A DNA stretch of 64,000 nt from Bactericera cockerelli (Eukaryota > Arthropoda > Insecta > Hemiptera > Triozidae): positions 12,012,092 through 12,076,091 of the forward strand of contig CM044967.1 in the NCBI GenBank assembly GCA_024516035.1, in the 5' to 3' direction. Positions 1 through 11,149 of this stretch are shown here, one piece after another. Positions within the stretch are counted from its first letter, which is position 1, and the number at the start of each line of letters is the position of its first letter. Position numbers and translations under genes: made by a program. The notes beneath the pieces are model-generated. The model did not search any database. It was given only the letters and a program-made list of their open reading frames with translations, and had not been told where the DNA came from.

Positions 1-432
1 ATAATCCGTCAAACCGTAAATTATCAAAATTCTGTAAAAAAACATTTCATCAATGTCTAATAGTAAAAAAATCTCACATTTGTAAACTATTCTTTTACCA
101 TTTTTTTTTTTTTTAATCTCATATTTTTTTCTCTGGATGCGTACCTATTTCATCAATGTCTAATAATAAAAGTGAGAATACTTTTCATAGAAAATGATGT
201 AAAGTTATTTGTGAAGAAAAGAATCTCGATCCTTCTAGATAAGGCTGGCTGTGAATGGAACGGTATTTCGCCATGAGGGAGTTTGGGAGCTGGGGCACAT
301 CCACTAAGAAATAATATCGAGATCTTTCAAACGATAACAGTGTATTCAATCGTTTTCTATAATCAAATGAAAAGTTTTTCGCCATATTTCACCTTTTTTA
401 GTCTCTTTGCTCTCTCTCTTTCTCTCCGTCTC

Positions 433-532
<100 letters not shown>

Positions 533-635
533 TAACTTCTTTTTAAAAGTAAACATATAAATTGAATTCTAAGTAGTTCAGTTTATTTACCTCTGGTTGT
601 CTCAGATGAAATAAAGGATCTTTTTGTATCAGTTC

Positions 636-690
636 TAATGTGGGTAGCTAGTACTATTCCCATCAAATGGAGGGTAAAACCTTCGTCCTG
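636..690 (+). repeat. SINE family E, internal fragment
   Basis: The segment 'gtgggtagctagtacta' followed by 'atggagggtaaaacctt' and 'cgtcctgatta' matches, on the opposite strand, the body of the element at 10606-10849 and the fragment at 42484-42601. It has no tRNA-like head and looks like an old truncated copy. Confidence 0.6.
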
Positions 691-1449
691 ATTATTGCCA
701 GTTGAAAACCAGACATCAATTTTTGAATTTGTTTTTAAAAAATACTTCTATTACCCAAGCACCCCAAGGTAATAGGAGCTTGATTTACATTTTTTTCTCA
801 GTAAAAAAGATCACTGGAGTCATTTAAGATGGGTAGCAGTTTTTTCTTTTCTTTTTCTTCTTCTTTCTTTTTATCAATCGGTCCCCTAAAGTTGCTCCTT
901 CTTTCTTTATGTTAGTTATTGCGTGACCATTCGGACAATAATAATTAATATTGTTTTATAATAATCAAATTTCTTATAATAGCAATTACTAACGACAAGT
1001 TGTTGAAATGCGTTTTGGTCAGTTGTAGTGAGTGTTTACCTAGTCATAAACTAGACTCAATATTCTTGTTAATTTATGCATAAGGTATAAAATTATTTAT
1101 TGCCATTTCATCAATTCATCTGTGACGAGAACCCGTTAAAATTTTCAAGACGGAGAGCTATTTCCAACAAGGTTTGTGAACATTAAAGCCATAGTGTAAT
1201 ATAGAGTGGTAAATATACTTGAGAAATTATGCACAATAATCTCATCAATTTCCAAGTGTTTTTAAACTTTGGTAATATGTATGTAGGTAATAATAAATAT
1301 TTCATTTATTTATTTGATTTTACATTCTATACACACTGTCCTATTCACACACCTACATTCTGCTTGTCACAATGGTCGTTCCTTTTATATACCTTTCTCC
1401 CTAACGAATTATTGTTAACATACAAAAAATAGAACCAAAAAATGCGAAA

Positions 1450-1518
1450 CCACTAGGATGCGAACCTGGGTCACTCGCGTACAAACCGGGCTTGCTACTC
1501 TCGTGCCCACGGTGACTG
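1450..1518 (-). repeat. tRNA-derived SINE remnant, family C
   Basis: Read on the minus strand, this begins with GTCACCGTGGGC and contains a degenerate B box (GGTTCGCATCC). It resembles the heads of the copies at 6197-6345 and 52653-52770. Only the tRNA-like part remains. Confidence 0.55.
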
Positions 1519-3052
1519 CTAAATACTCTTAATAAAAAAATACTACACCATGTATTTCAAAGTAGCAAACAAGATTGTCTCAATAGCTCCGGAGCGTAAA
1601 GCACTTTATCCCCACTCCATGTACTTGAGATGTAGAAAAGAGATTGTAAAGGTAATCTTCAAGCTTGTTTATAGTGATCGCTAGGATCTCACTTAATCTT
1701 TCACGAAGAAAATTGAGTCAACAAAATTGATGGAAAAAGTTCGCTGCATAATAATCTGTTAGCCATCTAATATTGATGAGCTATCTTATAAGTATTCTCT
1801 TGGCTTAATAAACATTTTCTTTTTGTTAGAAGAGTGTTTCACAGGCTTTTTTCGTAACACTGAAACAGGTAATGAGAAATCCTGCATTAAGCTACAACAG
1901 AGGCACAAGAGTCTTCAGTAGCTGCTGTTACATGGCCACGAAAAAAGAGGCCATCTTACAAAATTAACTTGCCCATCCCGTAGTTTTATCCCTTGGATGG
2001 GCGAGATATGACCAATACTGCCATTTAGGTGCTAGGCATCTACACGAGTATCTTACTTGGATTCCTTATAGAAAAATAAATAGTGCATCCAGGGTCTTTA
2101 ATAATGTACATTGTACAACTATCATGCTTCTCTTTTAAATTGTTAGGGATTGGTTCGACTCCTACCAAAAAAGAAAACGAAATCTTAATTCAATCAATAT
2201 TTTATGGATATCATGGTTCTAACTCTAACCATCTAACCCGATAGCCTTAACTCTTGATAATCATAAAACAGTACATTCCGTTTGACTTTCTCTCAAGCTC
2301 AATTCAACAAGTAGCAAAAAAAGCTCAATTTAAATAGTGCTATTACGCTAACAGTTTTACTGAATGCACCTTTGATATGGACCTTTACATGAGTACCCAT
2401 TTTCTATGCATGTTAAGTTTAATATTCAGAGGAAAAGGAACATCAGGTACAACACTTTGAAAACGAATGAGTGAAATTAATTTAACGCTGGAATGACCTT
2501 TATAGTAAATGCAATGTATAAATTATCAAGGACTTCTGCTGCTTTCATAAGCTTGCCGGGATCACAAAGAAATGTCTACATATATATTCATAATGAAAAT
2601 CATGTATCTGGGTCCTTTTTACATACTTGCCGGAGGAGCTTGAAAACTGGGTGTCATTGAATGTGATGGCAGTAATGTATGAATAATAATAAAATAAATG
2701 CTTCTTTTTCACTATACATAAGTCCATTTTCTTTAAATAAATGACTATTGGCGTTTTTATATCGTATATTATATATATTTTAATTTCCTTATCTTATAAG
2801 AAGGAAAGTAAAGAGTAAAGGAATCATCAAAAAATTTCGACAGTCCGTTTTCAGTGCCAAAACAAAGTTTCTTACAATAATTTCATTTTATATTCCGTAG
2901 AAACAATAGATATATTTAGACGCTTGTGGTAGCTTGCCTATTTCGTAAAATGCCTGCCCTCTGATTGTCAAAATGTGACACAATACTCCTTATTTATAGG
3001 ATCTGGGTCAACACGAGCGTACCGTTCAAACCCTTGTAACTAAATTTTGAAT

Positions 3053-3117
3053 ATTTTTTGTCGGCTCTGAGGTTTGAACCCGGGACCTTCTGCATGGCAA
3101 ACGAGTACCTTGGCGAA
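3053..3117 (-). repeat. tRNA-like SINE head remnant
   Basis: On the minus strand the segment contains CCCGGGTTCAAACC, which is a B-box/T-arm-like sequence, preceded by a degenerate A-box region. There is no usable cloverleaf, so it is read as SINE-derived and not as a tRNA gene. Confidence 0.45.
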
Positions 3118-3137
3118 AATTTTAATTTTTTTCTTCT

Positions 3138-3382
3138 TAATAAAAAATGTTATTTATCATTTCATTGGTCCATACTCTTAATAAAAATTGTTATTTATCA
3201 TTTCATTGGTCCATACTCTTAATAAAAATTGTTATATATCATTTCATTGGTCCATACTCTTAATAAAAATTGTTATTTATCATTTCATTGGTCCATACTC
3301 TTAATAAAAATTGTTATATATCATTTCATTGGTCCATACTCTTTATAAAAATTGTTATTTATCATTTCATTGGTCCATACTC
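3138..3382. repeat. 41-bp minisatellite, six copies
   Basis: Six head-to-tail copies of a 41-bp unit containing 'atcatttcattggtccatac'. Copies differ mainly at 'ttatttatc' versus 'ttatatatc'. These two variants alternate, which suggests an 82-bp higher-order unit. Confidence 0.95.
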
Positions 3383-4003
3383 CATCCTGTATACATACGG
3401 AGAGCTCCACTTTTTCCTTTCCTTTAATGTCTAATGTAGTTGATGTGTACATGCGTTTTCCTTCATCCCTCTCTTGTTTGATCGATATGAACAGTAATAC
3501 TAATTTAAAATGAAACTTGATGCCCGGGGCATAAACCCCGCCCCTAAAGCAAACTCCCTGCAATGCAAGAGATCTCCCCCATTAAAAATTACATGTTTTT
3601 TCAATCCATAAGAGAAATAATTGTAATAATATCAAAATCTTCTGGATCAAATTCCCGTTGTTCATTCTCTTGAACATAAAAAAACTGGACATAATTATAT
3701 TATTGCTCTAGAGTTTAGCCCTCTACATTGCACGCATTACTATTCTCCATTCTATGAAATAAAAAAAAGGGAAAATTGTGTTTTTTGGAAATAATAATGG
3801 ATTTGTAAGCTGGAGGTTGATGGTTCGAGTTCCATGATGTTCAAGAAGGGCTGAGCAATAGCAACATCATTAAGAAGAAAAAAATAACCAGCCCTATTCA
3901 CTGAAAAGAAAATAAACACATTTTGAGTCCCTCATGACTGCACTGTGGTTTAGAAAACTCCAAACTTGGTATTTTACTTTTAAAGTTGAGTAGTTCAGTT
4001 TTA

Positions 4004-4032
4004 CTACTTTTTTTTTTTTTTTTTTTTTTTTT
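4004..4032. repeat. poly(T) run
   Basis: About 28 T residues followed by (TTA) units. It could be the poly(A) tail of an old minus-strand retroposon, but I see no recognisable body. Confidence 0.6.
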
Positions 4033-4189
4033 ATTATTATTTTCAAACGCATCATTTATGATGCAATTACATGAAAATTTACAAAGGGGAAAAATAATAC
4101 TTCTTGCTGAAGCTTCAATATCTCAAATTGTTCAAGCTTGAATATTGTTGTTTATTTTTCATGTGTTCATATTTCAATAGCCTCTATTT

Positions 4190-4798
4190 TCTAGACTCTC
4201 TATGACTGCTTTCTACACGCCCTATGACTGCTTTCTACACTCCCTATGACTGCTTTCTACACGCCCTATGACTGATTTCTACCCTCCCTATGACTGCTTT
4301 CCACACGCCCTATGACTGCTTTCTACACGCCCTATGACTGATTTCTACACTCCCTATGACTGCTTTCTACACTCCCTATGACTGATTTCTACCCTCCCTA
4401 TGACTGCTTTCCACACAACCTATGACTGCTTTCTACACGCCCTATGACTGATTTCTACACTCCCTATGACTGCTTTCTACACTCCCTATGACTGATTTCT
4501 ACACTCCCTATGACTGCTTTCCACACGCCCTATGACTGCTCTCTACACGCCCTATGACTGATTTCTACACTCCCTATGACTGCTTTCTACACTCCCTATG
4601 ACTGATTTCTACACTCCCTATGACTGCTTTCTAGACTCCCTATGACTGCTTTCTACACGCCCTATGACTGATTTCTAGACTCCCTATGACTGCTTTTCAC
4701 ACGCCCTATGACTGCTTTCCACACGCCCTATGTGCGTTCCACACTCCCTATGACTGCTTTCCACACTCCCTATGACTGCTTTCTACACGCCCTATGAC
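4190..4798. repeat. 22-bp minisatellite, about 28 copies
   Basis: A tandem array of the 22-bp unit 'ctatgactgctttctacacg' plus two bases. Units vary between 'ctgcttt' and 'ctgattt', and between 'acacgcc' and 'acactcc'. Blocks of variants recur (for example around 4280-4500), so the array grew by duplicating multi-unit segments. There are no unique spacers, so it is not a CRISPR array, and there is no long open frame. Confidence 0.95.
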
Positions 4799-5217
4799 TA
4801 GCATGTGCGAGATAAAAAGGCCACAGATGGATTTATCATTGCGAAACTGAGGGAAATATGAACTAATAAAAAGCGAAGCAGAAGGCAAGAAAAAGAATGG
4901 CTTATGGTGTTAGCTCACGATCTTATTATGAAGTATTAAATTTTTAAAAATTTCATTTTATATTCCATGCCGAACCTTTATATGCCTGCTAGCGTTACAT
5001 TTTTCATTTCTCTGTAAATAAGTTATGAGATCAACCAACATATTTCAGAGCCTTTGCAGGCAAGAAAAGCAGTCGAAAATATTTGCTTCTAAAAGACTTA
5101 TATCTCTGAGACCCTAGAATCCCTAGGCCTTAGGTCCTGGAAGTATCTTTAGAAGAAGTTTGCCGTCGTTGACATACGAGACTCCTTGATTTATTTACTG
5201 TACATATTTTGAAATTG

Positions 5218-5455
5218 TCTGGCTGGGGGACTTTAAACAGGGAGGAGACCAGCAGTCTGGCTGGGGGACTATAAACAGGGAGGAGACCAGCAGTCTGGCT
5301 GGGGGACTATAAACTGGAAGTAGACCTGCATTGGCTTGGTTCTGGGGGCCCTTGTCAATTATTAGCCTCCTTGTAAAGACAGTGGTAGAAGTGCTGAGTC
5401 ATTCCTCTACTGTCTGGCTACCATCGTTCACGATGACGCCACCCTATGATGATTT
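5218..5455 (+). repeat. interspersed repeat R1, with triplicated 5' block
   Basis: Contains 'ggctgggggactataaacag', then 'ggcttggttctgggggccc', and ends with 'cacgatgacgccacc'. Other copies lie at 42600-42750 (minus), 43867-43998 (plus) and 47050-47187 (minus). Here the first block of about 38 bp is tandemly repeated about three times. An open frame of about 60 codons crosses it, but frame is not preserved in the other copies, so I read it as noncoding. The element class is unknown. Confidence 0.8.
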
Positions 5456-6196
5456 TGAAATAATTATAGAACATTTCTCTTCAAGCATACAAGATAAGTG
5501 CGTGTTTTCACTAATAATTTAAAGTTCTTCAATACTTTCCTCATTACAGGATACGGAAAGTAAAAATTTCATTTAGAGGTAACTGTTATTTAGCGGCATT
5601 TCGAGAAGGAATGGGTATGTTACTTCGGCAAGCGATGTTATTCGGTTTGTAATTCTGAAGAGCCCACTGAATTTTTGATCATAACACAAAGAAATTTATA
5701 CAGAAACATATAGATACATAAAATTGACATACGGAACATTGATGGTAAACAATTTCTTTGACAATTCCAAACTCAGAATGTTATTATTAATTTAAAACAT
5801 ACCCCTTCTGCGTAAAAGTTATAACTATAATATTATAAGCCTAGAATTTTTTCTGGTATTATGTGAGCTGAGCATGAACACAAAAGCGACTGTGTTTTTC
5901 ACTTGAATGTCTAAAATAGCAATTTCATGAATATTACACAACTAAATGCCCTGTTCTTAAGAAATGTCTCCCTTGTAAGCGAATGAATATTGCACAGCTA
6001 CCTACGACATCGAGCAGAGTATTAATAATTCTACTGCGTTATTTATCTGAAATACCTATTCCGTAGTTAGTGTAGGTAGAAATGAGAATGATGTTCAAGG
6101 AGTATAGAAAGGGTGGAGTTTCCACAGAAAATTTCCAATTTCAATGATTATTCTAGTAGTAAATGGATAAAATACGTAGCTATAATACTACAATAG

Positions 6197-6345
6197 TAGT
6201 CACCGTGGCCGAGTGAGTTAGCACGCTAGGCATTGCACGCATGGTACCCTGGGTTCAATTCCCAACGGGGAGGAATTTTTCTGCTCTGTACTTGGATGTT
6301 CGGGGTCCCTCATACCTCGAGAGGAAAAATGACAGAGTAAAAAGA
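6197..6345 (+). repeat. tRNA-derived SINE, family C
   Basis: The head starts 'agtcaccgtggccgagtga' and has a B-box-like 'gggttcaattccc'. The body reads 'tctgtacttggatgttcgg' and 'cctcgagaggaaaaatga'. The same head and body recur inverted at 52653-52770, and the body alone at about 39262-39338. Head plus shared body identifies a SINE family and not a tRNA gene. Confidence 0.8.
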
Positions 6346-7301
6346 AATAATTGTAATAGAACTGTAAAGTGAAGGAGGCTCTTAGTAATGCTGCACTGAA
6401 GAGGCCTTGTGCTTAACCACAAAAATCATATATACATACAATACTGTATGTCACCTGAAAGTGATGTCACACTCACAATTATTTCACTAAAACCCTAATA
6501 TGCATCATGCATCCTATATGTATACCAAGCAGATCTTCCAGTATTTTACCGTCATTGTTATGTGTAAGACGAAATAGAAATACCTACTATATTAAATTTC
6601 AGCTGCCACTTATATTAAATTCAGCACAATTCTATCTAACAAATACACTAAATTATTTAGTTTAAAAAGTCTTTATCTTCAAAGTTTAATGCACGATTCT
6701 TTCAGTTCTTCTAGATCTAGATCGTGAAAAAGTGTAGGCATTTGTGAATTTTTTATTACCGCTCTTGTAATGGGTGTAAGATGTAAAGCGTCATCATTGC
6801 TGAAGTTTTATGGTCTTAACTACAATATAAATGGAAAGCAGTAAAACAGTTTCCCGACCGTTGAATACTGTGACTACTGGTTGTATTGCTCGGTGATTTT
6901 CTTGTCCAAGAAATAGTTGACAATAAGATCCAAAAAAATATTTTGACTGGGTGAACCTCTCTTTGGAGAATATAATTATTATATATTATTTTTTTTTTTT
7001 GAACTTTTTTTAATTTTTCATTTTAACATTGAATACAAGACAAAACACTTCATTCAGAGAATTTGTGAAAGGGAATGTTCCCGCAATGCTGGCTGTATTC
7101 CCCCTCTGAATGGCCAGGCTCAAACGTTTGGATGAGGTTATGATGCTGCTCTATTATTTAGGTAAATGTCTTACTTTCAACTAAGTGCAATAAGTAAATT
7201 TAAATAACAGTTTTTAAAAATAGGTATCATGTTATGTATAATAGAATTTTTTCTCTTTGATGCAACTGTTTCAATGAGTAAAAACAACATGATTATTTTA
7301 C

Positions 7302-7338
7302 TTCCGATAAATTTCTAATATTAGAAATCGGAAGTATT
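7302..7338. repeat. dispersed palindrome (ACTTCCGA...TCGGAAGT)
   Basis: Near-perfect inverted repeat centred on CTAATATTAG with ends ACTTCCGAT and ATCGGAAGT. The same palindrome and its right flank ('attgtgttcgttttt') recur at 42036-42072, so it is part of a mobile or dispersed repeat. Confidence 0.75.
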
Positions 7339-8429
7339 GTGTTCGTTTTTGTAAAAAAAAATATTTTTGTTGCTCCGATTTCAATTTTTTTCATATTTCA
7401 AGGACGTTTCAAGATCGAGATAATGGTTTTGGCGGGCTCGGCCCAAAAATTCCTTTAACCGAAATCCAAATATGAGTTGTGAAATTCCACACAGGTGAGA
7501 CACCTTAGGTCCATTTAAACTTCATTGATTCGTACAGACGGATGGTGAAAGAATCCATCGCCTGACATAACTTTTTACTTAATGCTTAACTCTAACGAAC
7601 ACCGATTTTATGAAATTTTTCATTGAATGCATATTATTGTTTTAAAGCTTTTAATATTTTTATACATTAATTTATTTGACCTGATATTTAGTCCGAAATA
7701 TTGGACAATATCAAAAAATAAGACACGACTTGCAAATAAAACAAATTTGAAGAATCTTAGCGTTTGAGAACAAGAATTTAGTATAAAACTATTGATTAAC
7801 TGTGAACATCCGAGAGTTTGTGTCCTATTGGCATGTTTTTAAGTTGTTTCACAAAATTGCCTTCAGGGCATTGTCTGCACTCCTAGAAGAGTTAAGAACA
7901 TAAACATACCTACAAAGTGTTCACGTGAAGGGTAAAGAGAACTCTATTTATATGAATCTAACGCATGGAGCAACGAGATGAAAGGTAAAATAGAGAGATA
8001 TAAGAGATAAGGAGCAGATAAGGATAAAAAGGTAGAGAAAAAAGGGAGAGAGAGAGAGAAGGCAGATAAAGTGATAGAGAAAAAGAGAGAGCGAGAGAGA
8101 AAATATAGGAGGACAGACAAAAAGAAAAATAGAAGAAGAAGTATAAAAAAGAGGGAGAGATGAAAAGGGAAAAAGGTTTTGAGGTATTATAAAAATGTAA
8201 ATATTGAGCATATATTATATAATATAGTATATATTAATATGCAACATGAAAGAGAGGAAGGAAGGGAAGGAAATGCTCTATGTTCACATAAGAGCTTTTG
8301 CTATAGTTCTTGAAAGTCAAAAGCCTCTTGGCCATATTCAAAATACACTCGATTAATTTTTCTGTTCAATTTACAAGTTTATCGTCGTTTGAGAAAAAGA
8401 AAAATAAGAAATAAAAACCTTCAAAAGCG

Positions 8430-8590
8430 AGTGTGGTGTGTATGTGTGTGTGTGTGTGATGTGTGTGTTAGAGAGAGAGAGAGAGAGAGAGTGAGAGAGC
8501 TTAATAAATGTGTATGTTTTTTGTGTGTGAGAGAGAGAGTATATGTGTATGTTTTTTGTGTGTGTACGTGTGTGTGTGTGTCAAAAAGGA
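8430..8590. repeat. compound GT / GA microsatellite
   Basis: Alternating short runs of (GT)n and (GA)n over about 150 bp. The open frames crossing it are artefacts of low complexity. Confidence 0.9.
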
Positions 8591-10605
8591 AAGTTTCTTA
8601 TGCGAACTTTCTGAAGGGACCTTTTCCCGGATCGACCTTTTCAGTTATGTTCCCTTGTTTGGATTCTATTTTCCTCGAGAGGGGATGTATTATGCCGTAA
8701 TACTGAAATTAAGCTTTCCCTTGTACGAGTAGATATGAGGAATGTTTTTCCTGGTGTACGCATTTGGTTCATTTGAGTAAGAATGTTTACGATAAGTTCT
8801 TTATTTTTTCAGGAAATATCGTGAGAATAAAAATTAAACCTGTACAAAATAGATATCCCTCAAAAAGTGAAAGCCGCAAATCACAACTTCTGTTCTTTTA
8901 AAATTACAGACTTTTAAGTAAAACTAAGAGACGTAGAGTGACACTTGAAACTCTTGAAAGTCTTTGCACATTTTGGGAAACGGTCTTGGTAAAAAAAAAA
9001 ATTCCACTATGAGAGGAATGCAGTAAGGTCGGAATAGCACTGAATGGAACAATTCGTCTCGCAATGTTGCAAATCTCTCTTCATTTTTAAAACCAACTTA
9101 GATCGAATTCCACTGGGTGTAAACTTTACTTTAAAACACTTTGCAACAGTTATCTATATCTACCATTCAAAGTTTGACAAAAAATGCTGCAAAATGTTTC
9201 CAAATGTTGCACAAATTAGTATCCCACTCTTCTTATACATATTTACGTGCCTATACCGAATTATACCTGTAGTATGTATAGATAGGTAAGCTAGCATTTC
9301 TTATATTCACTGCAACGTATCTTCACTCCCTCGCACAAAGTATTACACAGCCCATGGATAATAACGCATTACGCCTCACAATTTTCCATTACAATGCCAA
9401 GCACTTCCTTCCCGCATGTTCTTGTCTCGTAAACCATTATTTCAAATGAGCCGTGCACCCTTCTCAATGCATACTTTCCGAAGGTAATAACGCCCCGCTT
9501 CTCCGCTCCAAGTGATAGATGCTGCGTTACTTTTAAATAACATGAGTCAGCACGAGGGGTGTCTGAATCAGCAGGGGAGAGAAATGTGGAGAGCGGGATT
9601 AAAGTTGATAATCACGGACGAGGTCGGGGGAGTCGTTTCAAAATCAAATCTCACCTTCCCCTATGGAGAATCATTCGGAAAAAACTACAATAAATAATTA
9701 TAGCTCTGAATAAAAAATGCGACACCTTTGACACGTCATGAAGAGGGAGCAATTCTCTTGAGAGGCGCAGGGAAACTAATTAACTTTTTTGAGCATGTTC
9801 AAATTGTTCATTATAAACTATGTATGAATGGAGGATTGTGTAATTCGTCAACCCTAACTGATTGGGAACAAAAGGTTTCTGTCTCTCTCCCTCTCTTATT
9901 TTTCTCTCGTTTTGTTCAAAAAGGAAGAAGATTGCTTCGAGATTTCCGATTAGATGATTCTCTACGGAGCTTGCTGATGGGCTGATGTTCTGTTTACTTT
10001 TTTAAGGGCCGTCTTTCATGTGGTACGTTCTGGTGGTGATTTTTTCAGTTTTTCAAGTTCTAAAAAATGATTTCATGAACGGTAAATTATGCAGAAAGGG
10101 AGAGAAAAACATAATGCGAAAATTGTGATACTGATTTCCATACAACACTTTATCTAACTTTGAATATTCTGTCGAGGATCATTTTTCAAATACATATTAT
10201 CATATTTTTGTTAGTTCTAAAAGTTAATGAAACCCATTTGAACATACATATACATAAAAAAAAACATGCTTGAGATTCAAACCAGCGATCTCCAGATGAC
10301 GACTGAACTAATTCGTTTACTGCCAATGAAAACCATTCACCAACAACGATTCCTTCGATGGAACAGAAATACCTCATAGAGAAGGGAACATGGTAATAAG
10401 TTTTCAGGAGTTGATGTCCTAGTTGTTGCTGTGGTAGACATCCCCCTAAAAACTCCGGATACCACTCACTGAAGTAAAATCTTCTTACAACTATTTGAGA
10501 ATTTGACCACTTTTATTTTTATTTATTATCTGACCCAGTTGCAGAGTTTTCACTGAAACCCTGAAAATTAACACTGCGACCTAATTAGATCTATTGTGAC
10601 CAGTT

Positions 10606-10849
10606 GATTCTATTTGGTTTTAACGTCCTGATTGAGATAGATAGTCAGGACGAGGGTTTTACCCTCCATTCGCTGGGAATCGTACCAGCTACCCACATTA
10701 ACCTCACCCAGCCTGGGTAGGGCCGGAAATGGCAGTCTCACGTGTTTGGATGGAACAGAATTTTCGTCGAAAAGTCTGCCCCAACCGGGGGTTGAACTTG
10801 GGAACATTGGACTAAGGACAGTAGTCACAACCATTACGCCACGGAGGCT
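10606..10849 (-). repeat. tRNA-derived SINE, family E, near full length
   Basis: On the minus strand the head reads 'agcctccgtggcgtaatggt', an A-box-like start. It is followed by a B-box-like 'agttcaacccccggttggg', then a body with 'ggctgggtgaggttaatgtg' and 'atggagggtaaaaccctcg'. Fragments of the body occur at 636-690 and 42484-42601. It ends near 'ttaaaaccaaatagaatca'. Confidence 0.8.
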
Positions 10850-10944
10850 TTGACCACTTAATGACACAAAAAACGACGTCGCGACGGCTGGAATAAAAGA
10901 ACATTATTATTTCCTAACTTCTTGCTCGAACATTAGAAAGTGTC

Positions 10945-11147
10945 TGTCCTGGTAGCTCAGTGGTCAAGGCGTCTCGCGTGTGTCTGGCCAGAGGTCGCGG
11001 GTTCGAAACCCAGCCGGGACATGACAAGTTATTCTACCGTTTGAGGTTTTGACCACATATAGTAATACGTCTTTGGCTTACTGCTGGAATAATGGGGCTC
11101 ATTAGTCCTAATCGGGCACTATAAATAAGGCGATATTATTATTATTC
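10945..11147 (+). repeat. tRNA-derived SINE, family A, full length
   Basis: Starts 'tgtcctggtagctcagtgg' (A box) and has 'gcgggttcgaaacccagcc' (B box/T arm). GTCCTGG at the start pairs with CCGGGAC at the end of the head, giving an acceptor-stem-like structure. The body contains 'ggcttactgctggaataatg' and 'ctataaataaggcgatatt', ending in (ATT)n. Near-identical copies lie at 46422-46632 (minus) and 54582-54797 (plus). The shared body and ATT tail show it is a retroposed SINE and not a working tRNA gene. Confidence 0.9.
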
Positions 11148-11149
11148 TA

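Larger units (their letters stand above)
5460..10600. other. gene-free stretch with repeats
   Basis: No gene can be supported. It includes the SINE at 6197-6345 and a dispersed palindrome at 7302-7338. There is a purine-rich (GA) tract at 8030-8180 and a compound GT/GA microsatellite at 8430-8590. A somewhat GC-richer patch at 9420-9990 has short open frames but no recognisable domain or splice structure. A tRNA-like SINE remnant lies near 10265-10345 on the minus strand. Confidence 0.5.

Noticed and set aside
4190..4798. Possible CRISPR array (regular direct repeats)
   Set aside because: Head-to-tail 22-bp units without unique spacers, in a eukaryotic context; the same applies to 18068-18354.
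5331..5522. 63-codon frame in R1
   Set aside because: Frame is not conserved in the other three R1 copies.
7948..8211. Open frame of 87 codons, hydrophobic, minus strand
   Set aside because: Produced by a purine-rich (GA) tract on the plus strand; low-complexity Ser-Leu-Phe.
8389..8732. Two overlapping frames rich in Cys-Val or Arg-Glu
   Set aside because: Artefacts of GT/GA microsatellites.
9512..9985. Short frames in a GC-richer patch, possible gene
   Set aside because: No recognised motif, no splice signals in phase, and no conserved repeat; could be regulatory but nothing supports it.
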